A DNA stretch of 64,000 nt from Brachybacterium ginsengisoli (GCF_002407065.1 NZ_CP023564.1:3844001-3908000), one strand, 5' to 3'. Numbered from the stretch's first letter, positions 1-8,803 are shown. The notes: generated from the letters alone by a model not told the origin. A program made the numbers and translations.

Positions 1-513
1 CAGCCCGGTCCGGAGGCGGCGATCGCCGAGCTGCGCGCCGTGCTCCCCCGCCTCGAGGCCACCGGGATCACCCTGGCCCTGGAGACCTACGAGCAGGTGC
101 CCACCGAGACCCTGCTCGAGATCGTCGCGGCCGTGGACTCCCCTCACCTGGGCATCTGCCTGGACCCGGCCAACTGCGTCTCCGCCCTGGAGCATCCGAA
201 GGACGTCGTGGACGGCTGCGCCGCGCGCACTGCGAACCTCCACGTCAAGGACTTCGCCTTCGCCCGCCAGGAGGGCTGGGTGGGATTCACCTACTCCGGC
301 GCACCGCTCGGCGACGGCCTCCTCGACCTCGAGCACGAGCTCTCCGCCGTCTACGCGGAGGGCCGCTCCCCCAGTGCGATCGTCGAGCACTGGCTGCCCT
401 GGCAGGGCGACCTCGAGAGCACCCTCGCCACGGAGCGCGCCTGGACGACGCGCACCCTGACCGCGCTGCGCGACTGGCGCAGCGCCCACCTCCCGTCGGC
501 CGCACGCGGCTGA
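1..513 (+). CDS. oiaC: OiaC-like TIM-barrel decarboxylase/isomerase, N-terminus outside window
   Basis: Open from the first base in frame, so the N-terminus lies outside the window; about 170 residues remain. The visible part is the C-terminal half of an AP-endonuclease-family-2 / xylose-isomerase-like TIM barrel: LALETYEQ (strand with metal-binding Glu), LGICLDPANC (Asp), NLHVKDF (His and Asp), and IVEHW near the end. Sugar phosphate isomerases and 3-oxo-isoapionate decarboxylase (OiaC) share this fold. The choice of OiaC is inferred from context: the next gene is apnO and the operon continues with three erythrulose-processing enzymes, so a step from 3-oxo-isoapionate to L-erythrulose is exactly what is missing. 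The gap to apnO is 92 bases. Family is secure; substrate is inference. Confidence 0.72.
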   Translation, partial: QPGPEAAIAELRAVLPRLEATGITLALETYEQVPTETLLEIVAAVDSPHLGICLDPANCVSALEHPKDVVDGCAARTANLHVKDFAFARQEGWVGFTYSGAPLGDGLLDLEHELSAVYAEGRSPSAIVEHWLPWQGDLESTLATERAWTTRTLTALRDWRSAHLPSAARG

Positions 514-605
514 ACGACCCCTGCGGCGCCCGCCGCCCCCGACGGACCCCGGCACCGGGGTCCACCGCACGACATCTGTCGCATCACCATGAAGGAGTCA
601 CACCG

Positions 606-1508
606 ATGACCAGCTCCAAGGAACTCAACCCCCTGTTCGGCAAGACCGTCGAGCTCGATCCCTCGATCACCGTCGCCGTCGTCGGCGCCGCCGGGAAGAT
701 GGGCACCCGCGTCTCGAACAACCTCAACCTCACCGACGCCCCGATCCACTACGTCGAGGCCTCCGAGGCCGGCCAGCAGCGCCTGAAGGAGCTGGGCCGC
801 GAGGTCTCCACCCTCGAGGACGCCGCCGCCGCGGCCGACGTCGTGATCCTCGCCGTCCCCGACGTGATCCTCGGGAAGATCTCCGAGCAGGCCGTGCCGC
901 TCATGAAGGACGGCGCGGTGCTCCTGACCCTGGACCCGGCCGCCGCCTACGCCGGGCTGCTCGCGGAGCGCGAGGGCGTCCACCAGGCCTGCGCGCACCC
1001 CGCGCACCCCTCCGTCTTCCTCGAGCGCACCACCCCCGAGGAGTGGGCCGACACCTTCGGCGGGATCGCCGCGCCGCAGGAGGTCGTCGCCGCGTACGAG
1101 GGCGGCGACGAGCGCGTCCAGCAGCTCACCGCGCAGGTCATCCGCGCGATCTACGCCCCCGTCATCGATGTCCACTGGGTCACCGTCAAGCAGCTCGCCC
1201 AGCTCGAGCCCACCCTCGTGGAGACCACCGGCTGCATGATCGGCCAGTTCCTCAAGGACTCGATGGACCACGCGATCCACGAGGTCGGCATCCCCGAGGA
1301 CGCGGTCAAGGCCCTCTTCTACGGCCACATCTTCATCTCGCTCACCAACGCCCTGCGCGGCTCGAACCCCTTCTCGGAGGCCTGCCTGCGCGCCATGGAC
1401 TACGGCCGCGACAGCATCATCAAGCCCGACTGGACGAAGGTCTGGGACGACGCGGAGCTCGACACCGTCCTCGCCCAGATGCTCAACCTCGACAAGATCG
1501 AGCGCTGA
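606..1508 (+). CDS. apnO: D-apionate oxidoisomerase ApnO-like
   Basis: 300 residues, with an N-terminal Rossmann fold (AVVGAAGKMGTRVSNN, residues about 22-37) and a C-terminal 6-phosphogluconate-dehydrogenase-like helical domain. Features I associate with ApnO are visible: AHPAHPSVF, FGGIAA, a VIYAPV-like stretch (here AIYAPV) and LEPTLVETTG. ApnO oxidises D-apionate and rearranges it to 3-oxo-isoapionate using NAD. The start follows a purine-rich AAGGAG about nine bases upstream. Neighbours (OiaC-like enzyme before, GntP permease after, erythrulose enzymes further on) agree with this role. Alternative: an uncharacterised hydroxyacid dehydrogenase of the same family. Similarity was judged by eye from remembered family sequences, not by a search. 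Confidence 0.8.
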   Translation: MTSSKELNPLFGKTVELDPSITVAVVGAAGKMGTRVSNNLNLTDAPIHYVEASEAGQQRLKELGREVSTLEDAAAAADVVILAVPDVILGKISEQAVPLMKDGAVLLTLDPAAAYAGLLAEREGVHQACAHPAHPSVFLERTTPEEWADTFGGIAAPQEVVAAYEGGDERVQQLTAQVIRAIYAPVIDVHWVTVKQLAQLEPTLVETTGCMIGQFLKDSMDHAIHEVGIPEDAVKALFYGHIFISLTNALRGSNPFSEACLRAMDYGRDSIIKPDWTKVWDDAELDTVLAQMLNLDKIER

Positions 1509-1576
1509 CCAGCCAGGACACACCGCCGGGCGTGGGCGACGACGCCCACCCCGGCCCTCTCGAAGGAACCCCCCCA

Positions 1577-2983
1577 ATGGACCCCCTGCTCCTCGTCGCC
1601 ATCGCCGCCGGCGCGATCGCGATCCTGCTGTTCACCGTCATCAGGCTGAAGTGGCCGGCCTTCGTCTCCCTGCTGGTCGTGGCCGTGCTGACCGCGCTGG
1701 CGGGCGGCGTCGCCGTCCAGGACGTCATCCCCCTGATGATCGAGGGGATGGGAGGCACCCTCGGCAGCGTCGCCCTGCTCGTCGGTCTCGGCGCCATGCT
1801 CGGAGGCATCATCGAGCGCACCGGAGGGGCGGAGGTCATCGCCCGCGCCGCCGCACGGGCGCTCGGCGAGAAGCGCCTCGAGCAGGCCCTCCTCCTCTCC
1901 TCGGGCCTCGTCGCGATCCCGATCTTCTTCGACGTCGCCTTCATCATCCTGGTCCCGATCATCTTCGCCTTCGCGAAGGCGGCCGGGCATCGCGGACCGG
2001 TCGCGATCGGCATGCCGGTCGCCGTGTTCATGGTGTTCATCCACAACACGGTCCCGCCGCATCCGGGGGTCGTCGGCTCGACCACCCTGCTCGGCCAGGA
2101 CCTGATGGGCCTGGTGACCCTCTCGGGCATCGTGCTCGCGATCCCCATGGGCCTGCTCGTGCACCTGCTGGGCAGGCGGATCACCTCGCGCGCCTTCGCG
2201 CTGTCGACCGAGATCGAGGAGAAGTACGACGGCGCCGGGGCGGCCTCCCTCGACGACCACGGTGCGGGCGAGGGCGCAGCGACCGGGCAGTCCGACGACC
2301 GACCCGTCGGCCGCCCGTCGGCTCCCCTCGTCATCACCCTGATCCTGCTGCCGATCCTGCTGATCGCGATCGGCACCGTCGGCTCGCTCGTGGTCCCCGA
2401 GGGGTCGACCGCCGCGAACGTCGTCTCCTTCCTCGGCGCACCGGCCTTCGCCCTGCTCGTGGCCACCCTCTCCGCGATGTACCTGATGGGACTCCGGCAC
2501 GGCTGGGGCCGGGAGCAGATCAGCGAGGTGATGGACGGGGCGCTCGGCCCCGCCGCGATCGTCATCCTGGTCACCGGCGCGGGCGGCGTCTTCGCCAAGG
2601 TGCTCACCGAGACCGGTGTGGGCGATGCCGTCTCCGGGCTGCTGCTGGAGGCCGGTGTGCCGATCCTGCTGCTGGCGTTCCTGGTGGCGCTCGCCTTCAA
2701 GGTCGCCCAGGGCTCCGGCACCGTGGCGACGCTCTCCGCCGCGGGCATCGTGCAGGGTACGGTGCTGGGAGGGGACTACTCCTCGATGCAGATCGTGCTG
2801 ATCATCCTCGCGATCGGGCTGGGTTCCCTGTCCCTGTCGCACATCAACGACTCGGGCTTCTGGATCGCGACGAAGTTCCTGGGCCTCTCCGTGGCGGACG
2901 GCCTGCGCACGTGGACCGTGATGACCACGGTGCTGGGCTTCTCGAGCATGGTGCTGCTGAGCCTGGCCTGGCTCGTCGTCTGA
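1577..2983 (+). CDS. GntP-family gluconate-type permease
   Basis: 468 residues and strongly hydrophobic, with roughly twelve membrane segments. GntP landmarks include GLGAMLGGIIERTGGAEVIA, a family-typical IPIFFDVAFIILVP segment, HNTVPPHPG and the C-terminal HINDSGFW motif. GntP permeases import gluconate and other sugar acids with protons. The ATG at 1577 was chosen because AAGGAA lies just upstream and the hydrophobic N-terminus begins at once; the frame stays open further upstream but overlaps apnO. Sitting between apnO and the erythrulose kinase gene, it is the likely D-apionate importer of this operon; that substrate is inferred from position. A hydrophilic loop near residues 215-245 separates the two halves. 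Confidence 0.85.
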   Translation: MDPLLLVAIAAGAIAILLFTVIRLKWPAFVSLLVVAVLTALAGGVAVQDVIPLMIEGMGGTLGSVALLVGLGAMLGGIIERTGGAEVIARAAARALGEKRLEQALLLSSGLVAIPIFFDVAFIILVPIIFAFAKAAGHRGPVAIGMPVAVFMVFIHNTVPPHPGVVGSTTLLGQDLMGLVTLSGIVLAIPMGLLVHLLGRRITSRAFALSTEIEEKYDGAGAASLDDHGAGEGAATGQSDDRPVGRPSAPLVITLILLPILLIAIGTVGSLVVPEGSTAANVVSFLGAPAFALLVATLSAMYLMGLRHGWGREQISEVMDGALGPAAIVILVTGAGGVFAKVLTETGVGDAVSGLLLEAGVPILLLAFLVALAFKVAQGSGTVATLSAAGIVQGTVLGGDYSSMQIVLIILAIGLGSLSLSHINDSGFWIATKFLGLSVADGLRTWTVMTTVLGFSSMVLLSLAWLVV

Positions 2984-3048
2984 CCCGAGCCGAGCGCCCG
3001 TGCCGCCTCGGCGCGGGCGCCCGCCGTCCTTGTCCCCCCTCTCCAGAT

Positions 3049-3058
3049 TCCTATAGGA
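3049..3058. promoter_or_regulatory. Candidate GntR operator upstream of the kinase gene
   Basis: TCCTATAGGA is a perfect 10-base palindrome about 92 bases before the kinase start, in the largest gap of the operon. Ten bases (TTCCTATAGG) recur on the opposite strand 67 bases upstream of the GntR gene at 8804-9505. A shared palindrome in front of the regulator and of an operon it probably controls is what an autoregulated GntR/FCD repressor would show. It implies an internal promoter for the kinase and isomerase genes. Not tested. Confidence 0.5.
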
Positions 3059-3150
3059 TCGCTCGAGACCTCAGAGGCGCTCGTCCGCCCAGTCCCACAC
3101 CACCACCATGCGCCGCCGCACCCTGGCGGCGACCTTCGGAGGAAAACACG

Positions 3151-4866
3151 ATGACGTACCTCTTCAACGACCCGGCCGACTTCGCGTCCGACGCCGTCCA
3201 CGGCCTCGCCCTGGCCCACCCCGACCACGTCGCGGTCGTCCACGGCGGCGTGGTGCGGCCCACCGAGACCCCCGCGGGCCAGCCCGCGCTGGTGATCGGC
3301 GGCGGCTCCGGCCACTACCCCGCCTTCGCCGGCTGGGTGGGCCCGGGCATGGGCCACGGCGCCCCCTGCGGCAACATCTTCTCCTCCCCGTCGGCCTCGC
3401 AGGTCTACTCGGTGGCCCGCAACGCCCAGAACGGCGGCGGCGTGATCCTCGGCTTCGGCAACTACGCCGGCGACGTGCTGCACTTCGGCGCCGCGGCGGA
3501 GAAGCTGCGCGCCGAGGGCGTGGACGTGCGGATCATCAAGGTCAGCGACGACATCGTCTCCAACTCCCCCGAGAACCACCGCGACCGCCGCGGCATCGCC
3601 GGCGACCTGCCCGTCTTCAAGATCGCGGGCGCCGCGATCGAGGCCGGCGCGGATCTCGACGCCGCCGAGGCCATCGCCTGGAAGGCCAACGACGCCACCC
3701 GCTCCTTCGGCGTCGCCTTCGACGGCCCCACCCTCCCCGGCGCGGAGAGCGCGCTGTTCCACGTCGAGGACGGCCAGATGGGCGTGGGCCTGGGCATCCA
3801 CGGCGAGCCCGGCGTGCGCGACGAGAAGATCGGCACGGCCGACGAGATCGCGACCCTGCTGGTCGAGGGCGTCCTCGCCGAGCAGCCCGAGCGCGTCGAG
3901 GGCGGCTACCAGGGCCGCGCCGCGGTGCTCGTCAACGGCCTCGGCACCGTGAAGTACGAGGAGCTCTTCGTGGTCTACGCGAAGGTCGCCGAGCTGCTCG
4001 AGGCCGCGGGCATCACCCCGGTGCGCCCCGAGGTGGGCGAGCTCGTGACCAGCCTGGACATGTCCGGCCTCTCCCTGACGCTGGTCTTCCTCGACGAGGA
4101 GCTCGAGCAGCACTGGCTCGCCCCCGTCGACACCCCCGCCTTCCACCGCGGCGCGATGGAGCAGGCCCGGCGCACCCCGCGCTCCTCCTACTGGGAGCCC
4201 GGGGCCGACGAGATCCCCGCCGCGAGCGAGGAGTCCCGGGCGGCGGCGGCGAAGGCCGCGGCCGTGCTGGACCTGTTCGAGTCGGTCTGCGCGCGTGAGG
4301 AGGCCGAGCTGGGCCGGATCGACGCGATCGCCGGCGACGGGGACCACGGCCAGGGCATGGCGTACGGCTCCAAGGGCGCCGCGGCCGCCGCGAAGGAGGC
4401 CCTCGAGGGCGGCGCCGGTGCACGCACGCTGCTGGTCCGCGCCGGGGAGGCCTGGTCGGAGTCGGCCGGCGGCACCTCCGGTGCGCTCTGGGGCGCGGCC
4501 CTCATCGCCGCCGGCGGCGTGTTCGACGACCAGGCCGGGTCCGAGCCCCGCACCGTCGTCGACGCGATCGACGCCGGCATCGACGCGGTCCAGCGCCTGG
4601 GCGGTGCGACGGTGGGCGACAAGACCATGGTCGACGCCGCCGCACCCTTCCGCGAGACCCTGGACACGGCGTTCACCGGCGACAACGCCGCTGCAGCGAT
4701 CCTCGAGGCGGCCGGCGTGGCCCGCGAGGCCGCCGACGCCACCGCCGACATCACCGCCACCCTGGGCCGCGCCCGCGTGCTCGGTGAGAAGTCGGTGGGC
4801 ACCCCCGATCCCGGCGCGATCTCCTTCTCGATCCTCATGAAGGAGCTCGGGCAGCACCTGTCCTGA
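3151..4866 (+). CDS. lerK: DAK-family kinase, probable L-erythrulose kinase
   Basis: 571 residues with fused DhaK-like (about 1-330) and DhaL-like (about 370-571) domains. The first shows GGGSGHYPAFAGWVG and GLGIHGEPG; the second shows GDGDHGQG, the Asp-rich nucleotide and magnesium site. By eye, the stretch GVAFDGPTLPG replaces the SSCHLP-type segment of dihydroxyacetone kinases that carries the covalent substrate-binding His; here the residue looks to be Thr. That argues against plain dihydroxyacetone as substrate. Followed by RpiB- and TPI-family genes, the trio matches the mycobacterial erythrulose route in which LerK makes L-erythrulose 1-phosphate. GGAGG lies 8-12 bases before ATG 3151. 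Confidence 0.8.
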   Translation: MTYLFNDPADFASDAVHGLALAHPDHVAVVHGGVVRPTETPAGQPALVIGGGSGHYPAFAGWVGPGMGHGAPCGNIFSSPSASQVYSVARNAQNGGGVILGFGNYAGDVLHFGAAAEKLRAEGVDVRIIKVSDDIVSNSPENHRDRRGIAGDLPVFKIAGAAIEAGADLDAAEAIAWKANDATRSFGVAFDGPTLPGAESALFHVEDGQMGVGLGIHGEPGVRDEKIGTADEIATLLVEGVLAEQPERVEGGYQGRAAVLVNGLGTVKYEELFVVYAKVAELLEAAGITPVRPEVGELVTSLDMSGLSLTLVFLDEELEQHWLAPVDTPAFHRGAMEQARRTPRSSYWEPGADEIPAASEESRAAAAKAAAVLDLFESVCAREEAELGRIDAIAGDGDHGQGMAYGSKGAAAAAKEALEGGAGARTLLVRAGEAWSESAGGTSGALWGAALIAAGGVFDDQAGSEPRTVVDAIDAGIDAVQRLGGATVGDKTMVDAAAPFRETLDTAFTGDNAAAAILEAAGVAREAADATADITATLGRARVLGEKSVGTPDPGAISFSILMKELGQHLS

Positions 4867-4962
4867 TCCCTCGGGTTCGCGGGACCGGACCCCCGCGAGC
4901 CCTTCCCTGCAGGCGCCCCCGCCTGCGACCCTCGAAGCACGTCCTCTGAAGGAGAGAACCCC

Positions 4963-5433
4963 ATGGCACTGAAGATCATCGTCGGCGGCGACAACGCAGG
5001 TTTCGGCTACAAGGAGGAGTTCAAGGCGCTCCTCGAGGCCGACGACCGCGTCGAGTCCGTGGTCGACGTCGGCGTCGGCTCGGCCGATGACGGCACCTAC
5101 TACCCCAACGTCGCCGTCGCCGCGGCCGAGAAGGTCGCCGCCGGCGAAGCCGACCGCGCCCTGCTCATCTGCGGCACCGGCCTGGGCGTCGCGATCGCGG
5201 CGAACAAGGTCTCCGGCATCCGCGCCGTCACCGCGCACGACCTCTACTCCGTGCAGCGCTCCGTGCTCTCGAACAACGCGCAGGTGCTCTGCATGGGCCA
5301 GCGCGTGATCGGCCTCGAGTCCGCGAAGGAGCTCATCAAGGTGTGGCTGGACCTCGAGTTCGACCCGAACTCCTCCTCCGCCGCCAAGGTCGACGCGATC
5401 TGCGCCTACGACGGCTCGCTCGAGCAGGCCTGA
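4963..5433 (+). CDS. derI: RpiB-family D-erythrulose-4-phosphate isomerase
   Basis: 156 residues, RpiB/LacAB fold. CGTGLGVAIAANK carries the catalytic Cys and the phosphate-binding Gly loop; YSVQRSVLSNNAQVLCMG follows. The N-terminal motif reads GGDNAGF where ribose-5-phosphate isomerase B has DHAG, so the usual His is Asn, as expected for a branch with another substrate. In the erythrulose pathway the RpiB homologue DerI converts D-erythrulose 4-phosphate to D-erythrose 4-phosphate, which enters the pentose phosphate pathway. GAAGGAGAG precedes the ATG. The 96-base gap from the kinase gene contains a hairpin (about 4871-4900) without a T-tract. Alternative: ordinary RpiB. Confidence 0.78.
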   Translation: MALKIIVGGDNAGFGYKEEFKALLEADDRVESVVDVGVGSADDGTYYPNVAVAAAEKVAAGEADRALLICGTGLGVAIAANKVSGIRAVTAHDLYSVQRSVLSNNAQVLCMGQRVIGLESAKELIKVWLDLEFDPNSSSAAKVDAICAYDGSLEQA

Positions 5434-5539
5434 GGCCACCGGCGGCGCCGGCCCCGCGCGGGTCGGCGCCGCACCCGACCGCCCACCAGGGTCAGCACGA
5501 ACAGGGTCGCGAGCATCTCGGCCCCGATGGAGGAGAGAC

Positions 5540-6301
5540 ATGAGCAGCCTGTGGGTGGGCACCAGCTGGAAGATGAACAAGACCCTCGCCGAGGGCCGCG
5601 AATGGTCCCGTGGTCTGCGTGATCACCTGGGCGGGGGCGCTCCGGCCGGGGTGCAGCCGTTCGTGATCCCCTCGTTCACGGCCACCACCGCCGTCGCCGA
5701 GGAGCTCGGCGAGGGCTCCCCCGTGCTGCTCGGCGTGCAGAACGCGCACTGGGAGGACGCCGGGGCGTGGACCGGTGAGGTCTCGGTGCCGCAGGCGAAG
5801 GACGCCGGTGCCCGGATCGTCGAGATCGGCCACTCGGAGCGGCGCGAGCACTTCGGCGAGACCGTCGAGACCACGCGGCTCAAGGTCGCCGCCGCCCTCC
5901 GCCACGGCCTGACCCCGCTGCTGTGCATCGGCGAGAGCGCCGAGGTGAAGGACGCCGGCGGCTCCAGCGCGTTCATCCTCGACCAGGCGCGCGGCGCCCT
6001 CGAGGGGCTGAGCGCCGAGGAGCTCTCTCGCGTGGTGATCGCCTACGAGCCGATCTGGGCGATCGGCGAGACCGGCCGCCCGGCCACCGTCGAGGAGCTG
6101 ATCGAGCCCTTCGAGGCGCTCGGCGCGGAGTACACCGGCACGGTGACGGGCCTGCTCTACGGCGGCTCCGTGAACCTCGACAACGCCGCCGGACTGCTCG
6201 GGATCCCGCACGTCACGGGCCTGTTCGTCGGCCGCACCGCCTGGGAGCTCGAGGGCTATCTCGAGCTGCTGCGCCTCGCCGAGGCCCACGCGGCAGGCTG
6301 A
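5540..6301 (+). CDS. lerI: TPI-family L-erythrulose-1-phosphate isomerase
   Basis: 253 residues, a complete triosephosphate-isomerase barrel. Lys11 in SWKMNK, His in EIGHSERRE, the catalytic Glu in AYEPIWAIGE and a phosphate loop LLYGGSVN are all present. The first motif reads GTSWKMN instead of the GNWKMN of glycolytic TPI, a difference I associate with LerI. LerI interconverts L-erythrulose 1-phosphate and D-erythrulose 4-phosphate, linking the kinase and DerI steps. GGAGGAGAG lies just upstream of the start. It is the last gene of the operon and is followed by a strong hairpin terminator. A genome would normally carry a second, glycolytic TPI elsewhere, which this window cannot show. Confidence 0.82.
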   Translation: MSSLWVGTSWKMNKTLAEGREWSRGLRDHLGGGAPAGVQPFVIPSFTATTAVAEELGEGSPVLLGVQNAHWEDAGAWTGEVSVPQAKDAGARIVEIGHSERREHFGETVETTRLKVAAALRHGLTPLLCIGESAEVKDAGGSSAFILDQARGALEGLSAEELSRVVIAYEPIWAIGETGRPATVEELIEPFEALGAEYTGTVTGLLYGGSVNLDNAAGLLGIPHVTGLFVGRTAWELEGYLELLRLAEAHAAG

Positions 6302-6312
6302 CCCCGAGGACC

Positions 6313-6347
6313 GCTCCGGCCCCGCGCCGTCCGCGCGGGGCCGGAGC
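6313..6347. terminator. Bidirectional hairpin terminator between lerI and esterase gene
   Basis: A perfect 15-base-pair stem (GCTCCGGCCCCGCGC with its complement) around the loop CGTCC sits between two convergent genes. No long T-tract is present on either side, as is common in high-GC actinobacteria. Confidence 0.8.
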
Positions 6348-6356
6348 ATCCGTCGC

Positions 6357-7619
6357 TCAGAGGCTCTGCGAGGCCATCCACTCCCAGAGGTGGACGCCCT
6401 GCTCCTGCGGGTCGTTGCGGCCGACGTAGATCCACGAGAAGTGCCCGGGGTAGTCCACGCCCTCCCAGACCACGTCCGGGTAGAGGCTCATGATCGAGCC
6501 CTCGATCAGCTCGTGGAAGCGCACCGTGTTCTCCTGCGGATCCAGCGTGGTGTCGTTCTCCGCGGCCACCAGCCAGGTGGGGGTGGAGGCGAGGGAGCTG
6601 AGGGTGTCGTCGCTGAGGTGGAACGTGCCCTCGGGTCCGCTCACCGCTCCGCAGATCGGCACCTGGGAGGCGAACTCCGTGGGGTTCTCGGCGACCATCT
6701 TCAGCGACATGTAGCCGCCGTTGGAGCAGCCGGTCACGTGGATGCGGTCCACGTCGATGTGCTCGTTCGCCACCACCTCGTCGATGACGGCCTGGATCTG
6801 CGGGGCGAAGCCGTCGCCGTCCTGCATCCAGGCCGAGGTGGACTGCGGAGCGAGCACGTACGCGCCGTCGAAGATCCGCTGCGCCTCGGCGGTGGCGAAG
6901 CCGAGCGCCCCGCGGTTCGCGCGCAGCGTGGACTCGTTGTCGTAGTAGTCGTTCCCGCCGGTGAGCAGGCCGCCCTCGCCGCCTCCGTGCAGCCACACCA
7001 CCAGCGCCTTGTCGCGCCCCTTCTGGCCGCGGGCCGACGGGGTGAACAGCCGGTACTTCAGGCCGCCGTCGACCTGGTGATGGGTGAACTGGTCCACCTC
7101 CGGATTGCGCAGGTCCCCCTGGGTGAGCGGGTCGAGCACGAGCGGGTTCCCGGTGCCCCGGCGACGCAGCGGCGCGACCTGCGTGATCGTGTACTCGAGG
7201 TCGAGCCGGACGTTGCGGCTGCTGGTGTAGAGCAGGGTGTTCCCCGCGGTGACGTCGAAGCCGTGCTCGAGCTCGAGGACGGCGTCCTTGCCCTGCCAGC
7301 GGACCGCGGTGACGAGGCGGTCCTCCTCGAGCACGAGGCTCCCGTCGAGGGGGCTGGTGGCGCGCACGTGCACCGTGAAGGAGTCGACGGTGAGGGACTC
7401 GGGCCGGGCGGAGGCGAGCGCGGCGGAGCGCAGGGTCAGGGAGACCACCTGCTCCCCGCCGTCGAGCACCTCGGCGTCGAGGTGGTAGACGGTCGACGCC
7501 TCGGGGCCGCCGGTCGGAGCGGCAGTCGCCGCTCCTGCGGGGAGGAGCGCCGCGGCGCCGAGGGCGGTGCCCACGGCTCCCGAGGCGAGGAGGGAACGGC
7601 GGGGCAGGGCGGTGGTCAT
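6357..7619 (-). CDS. Tat-exported alpha/beta-hydrolase (prolyl-oligopeptidase-type esterase)
   Basis: 420 residues. The N-terminus ALPRRSLLASGAVGTALGAAA followed by AGAATAAP is a twin-arginine signal with an AxA cleavage site near residue 34. A beta-rich domain (about 40-150) precedes an alpha/beta-hydrolase domain: VVWLHGGGEGG oxyanion region, the nucleophile elbow GCSNGGY, Asp in AENDTT and His in YPGHFSW. This is the layout of secreted PHB-depolymerase-like or feruloyl-esterase-like enzymes acting on polymers outside the cell. The true substrate is unknown; release of plant cell-wall esters would fit the neighbouring apionate genes but is speculation. ATG is preceded by AGGAGT. Confidence 0.75.
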   Translation of the reverse strand: MTTALPRRSLLASGAVGTALGAAALLPAGAATAAPTGGPEASTVYHLDAEVLDGGEQVVSLTLRSAALASARPESLTVDSFTVHVRATSPLDGSLVLEEDRLVTAVRWQGKDAVLELEHGFDVTAGNTLLYTSSRNVRLDLEYTITQVAPLRRRGTGNPLVLDPLTQGDLRNPEVDQFTHHQVDGGLKYRLFTPSARGQKGRDKALVVWLHGGGEGGLLTGGNDYYDNESTLRANRGALGFATAEAQRIFDGAYVLAPQSTSAWMQDGDGFAPQIQAVIDEVVANEHIDVDRIHVTGCSNGGYMSLKMVAENPTEFASQVPICGAVSGPEGTFHLSDDTLSSLASTPTWLVAAENDTTLDPQENTVRFHELIEGSIMSLYPDVVWEGVDYPGHFSWIYVGRNDPQEQGVHLWEWMASQSL

Positions 7620-7855
7620 GGGGACTCCTTCGTCCGCGGGATTCCGAGGGGCGGCCGACGGGACAGCGCATGCCGCCCGCTCAGATTAGGGAGGGGTCAC
7701 TATTGCGTCAAGGCTCTGACCACCACCCGGATGCCGCGGCCTGCCGTCCCCGAGCCCCGGGGTCCGAGGGCCGACGGTTCGGGGGATAGCCCCCCAGCCG
7801 ATGCTCGGGGCCCCGCGATAGCCTGGATGCCCCGACCACAGGGAGGTCCGGTCCC

Positions 7856-8755
7856 ATGAACGCCCAGAACCGTCCGTCCCGGCAGCAGCAGCCGCTGCGC
7901 CGCGGAGCACCCTCGCGCCGCGGCCCCGGAGGCCCGCGTGGCACGGGAGCGCCCTGGGCGACGACGTCGACGTCCTGGCGGACCGGCCGGGACCCGCTCG
8001 AGGGCACGATCCATGCCCCGCGCTCCCAGGCGATCTCCGCACCCCGCCGCCGGGGTCGCTGGCTCACCACGGGTGTGCCCGTCGTGCTCGCCGGGATGCT
8101 CGGGATCAGCAGCTTCATCCTCCTCGGCGTGAGCAGCCTGATGGGCGGCGCCGGGCTCCTCGAGCCGCTCCTGGCCGGGCTCGGCATCGCCGCGGTCACC
8201 GGCGGCGGCGCCGCGATCCTGCTGCGGAACCGTCGGCCGCGACCCGTGCGGCTGGGCCGCCCCTCCCCCGAGGTCCCCGCCGGGACCCGCGCGATGTTCG
8301 AGAAGATCGTCAAGGACTCCCGCCAGCAGAGCCGCCGGCTCCAGCGGATGCAGCGCCGTGCCCGCGGCCCGGCCGTGAAGCAGATCCTTCACCGCGCCGA
8401 GACCCTGCTGCTGCGCATCGACACCCTGCTGGGCTCGCCCGAACTCCAGACCCGCCGCGCCTCCGACGCCGACGTGATGCTGCTCGAGGGGATGGCGGAC
8501 CGCTACGTCCCCGACCTCGTCGACGCGCTCGAGAACACCGTCGGTTTCCTCGCCCCCACCACCACGGAGGAGGCACGGGCGCGAGCGATCCAGAACCTGC
8601 ACAGCATCGACGAGCAGCTGGTGGTGCTCGGCGGGAGCCTCGATCAGCTCGAGAACGACCTGGTCGGCGGGGTCACCCGCTCGCTGGACGTGCACTCGGA
8701 GTTCCTGCGGGCCCGCTTCTCGGAGCCCTCGGCGGATCCGCTCTTCGACCGCTGA
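7856..8755 (+). CDS. Two-TM membrane protein, distantly XpaC-like
   Basis: 299 residues. An Arg/Gly/Pro-rich cytoplasmic leader (about 1-65) is followed by two membrane helices (about 70-92 and 98-120) and a helical, probably cytoplasmic C-terminal domain of about 170 residues rich in Arg, Glu and Leu. The arrangement recalls the XpaC / 5-bromo-4-chloroindolyl phosphate hydrolysis family, often found next to telA, but no telA is here and the match is weak. GGGAGG lies upstream of ATG. It is convergent with the GntR gene, 48 bases away. Function unknown. Confidence 0.6.
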   Translation: MNAQNRPSRQQQPLRRGAPSRRGPGGPRGTGAPWATTSTSWRTGRDPLEGTIHAPRSQAISAPRRRGRWLTTGVPVVLAGMLGISSFILLGVSSLMGGAGLLEPLLAGLGIAAVTGGGAAILLRNRRPRPVRLGRPSPEVPAGTRAMFEKIVKDSRQQSRRLQRMQRRARGPAVKQILHRAETLLLRIDTLLGSPELQTRRASDADVMLLEGMADRYVPDLVDALENTVGFLAPTTTEEARARAIQNLHSIDEQLVVLGGSLDQLENDLVGGVTRSLDVHSEFLRARFSEPSADPLFDR

Positions 8756-8803
8756 GCCCGCACCGGGGCCGGGCGACTGCGCCCGCCGATCGCGACCTGC
8801 CGA

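Noticed and set aside
351..1577. Long minus-strand frame opposite apnO
   Set aside because: Arg/Gly/Asp-rich shadow typical of high-GC DNA; apnO on the plus strand is a recognised family.
2776..5580. 934-codon minus-strand frame opposite the permease and kinase genes
   Set aside because: Low-complexity translation without domain motifs; an antisense shadow of lerK and derI.
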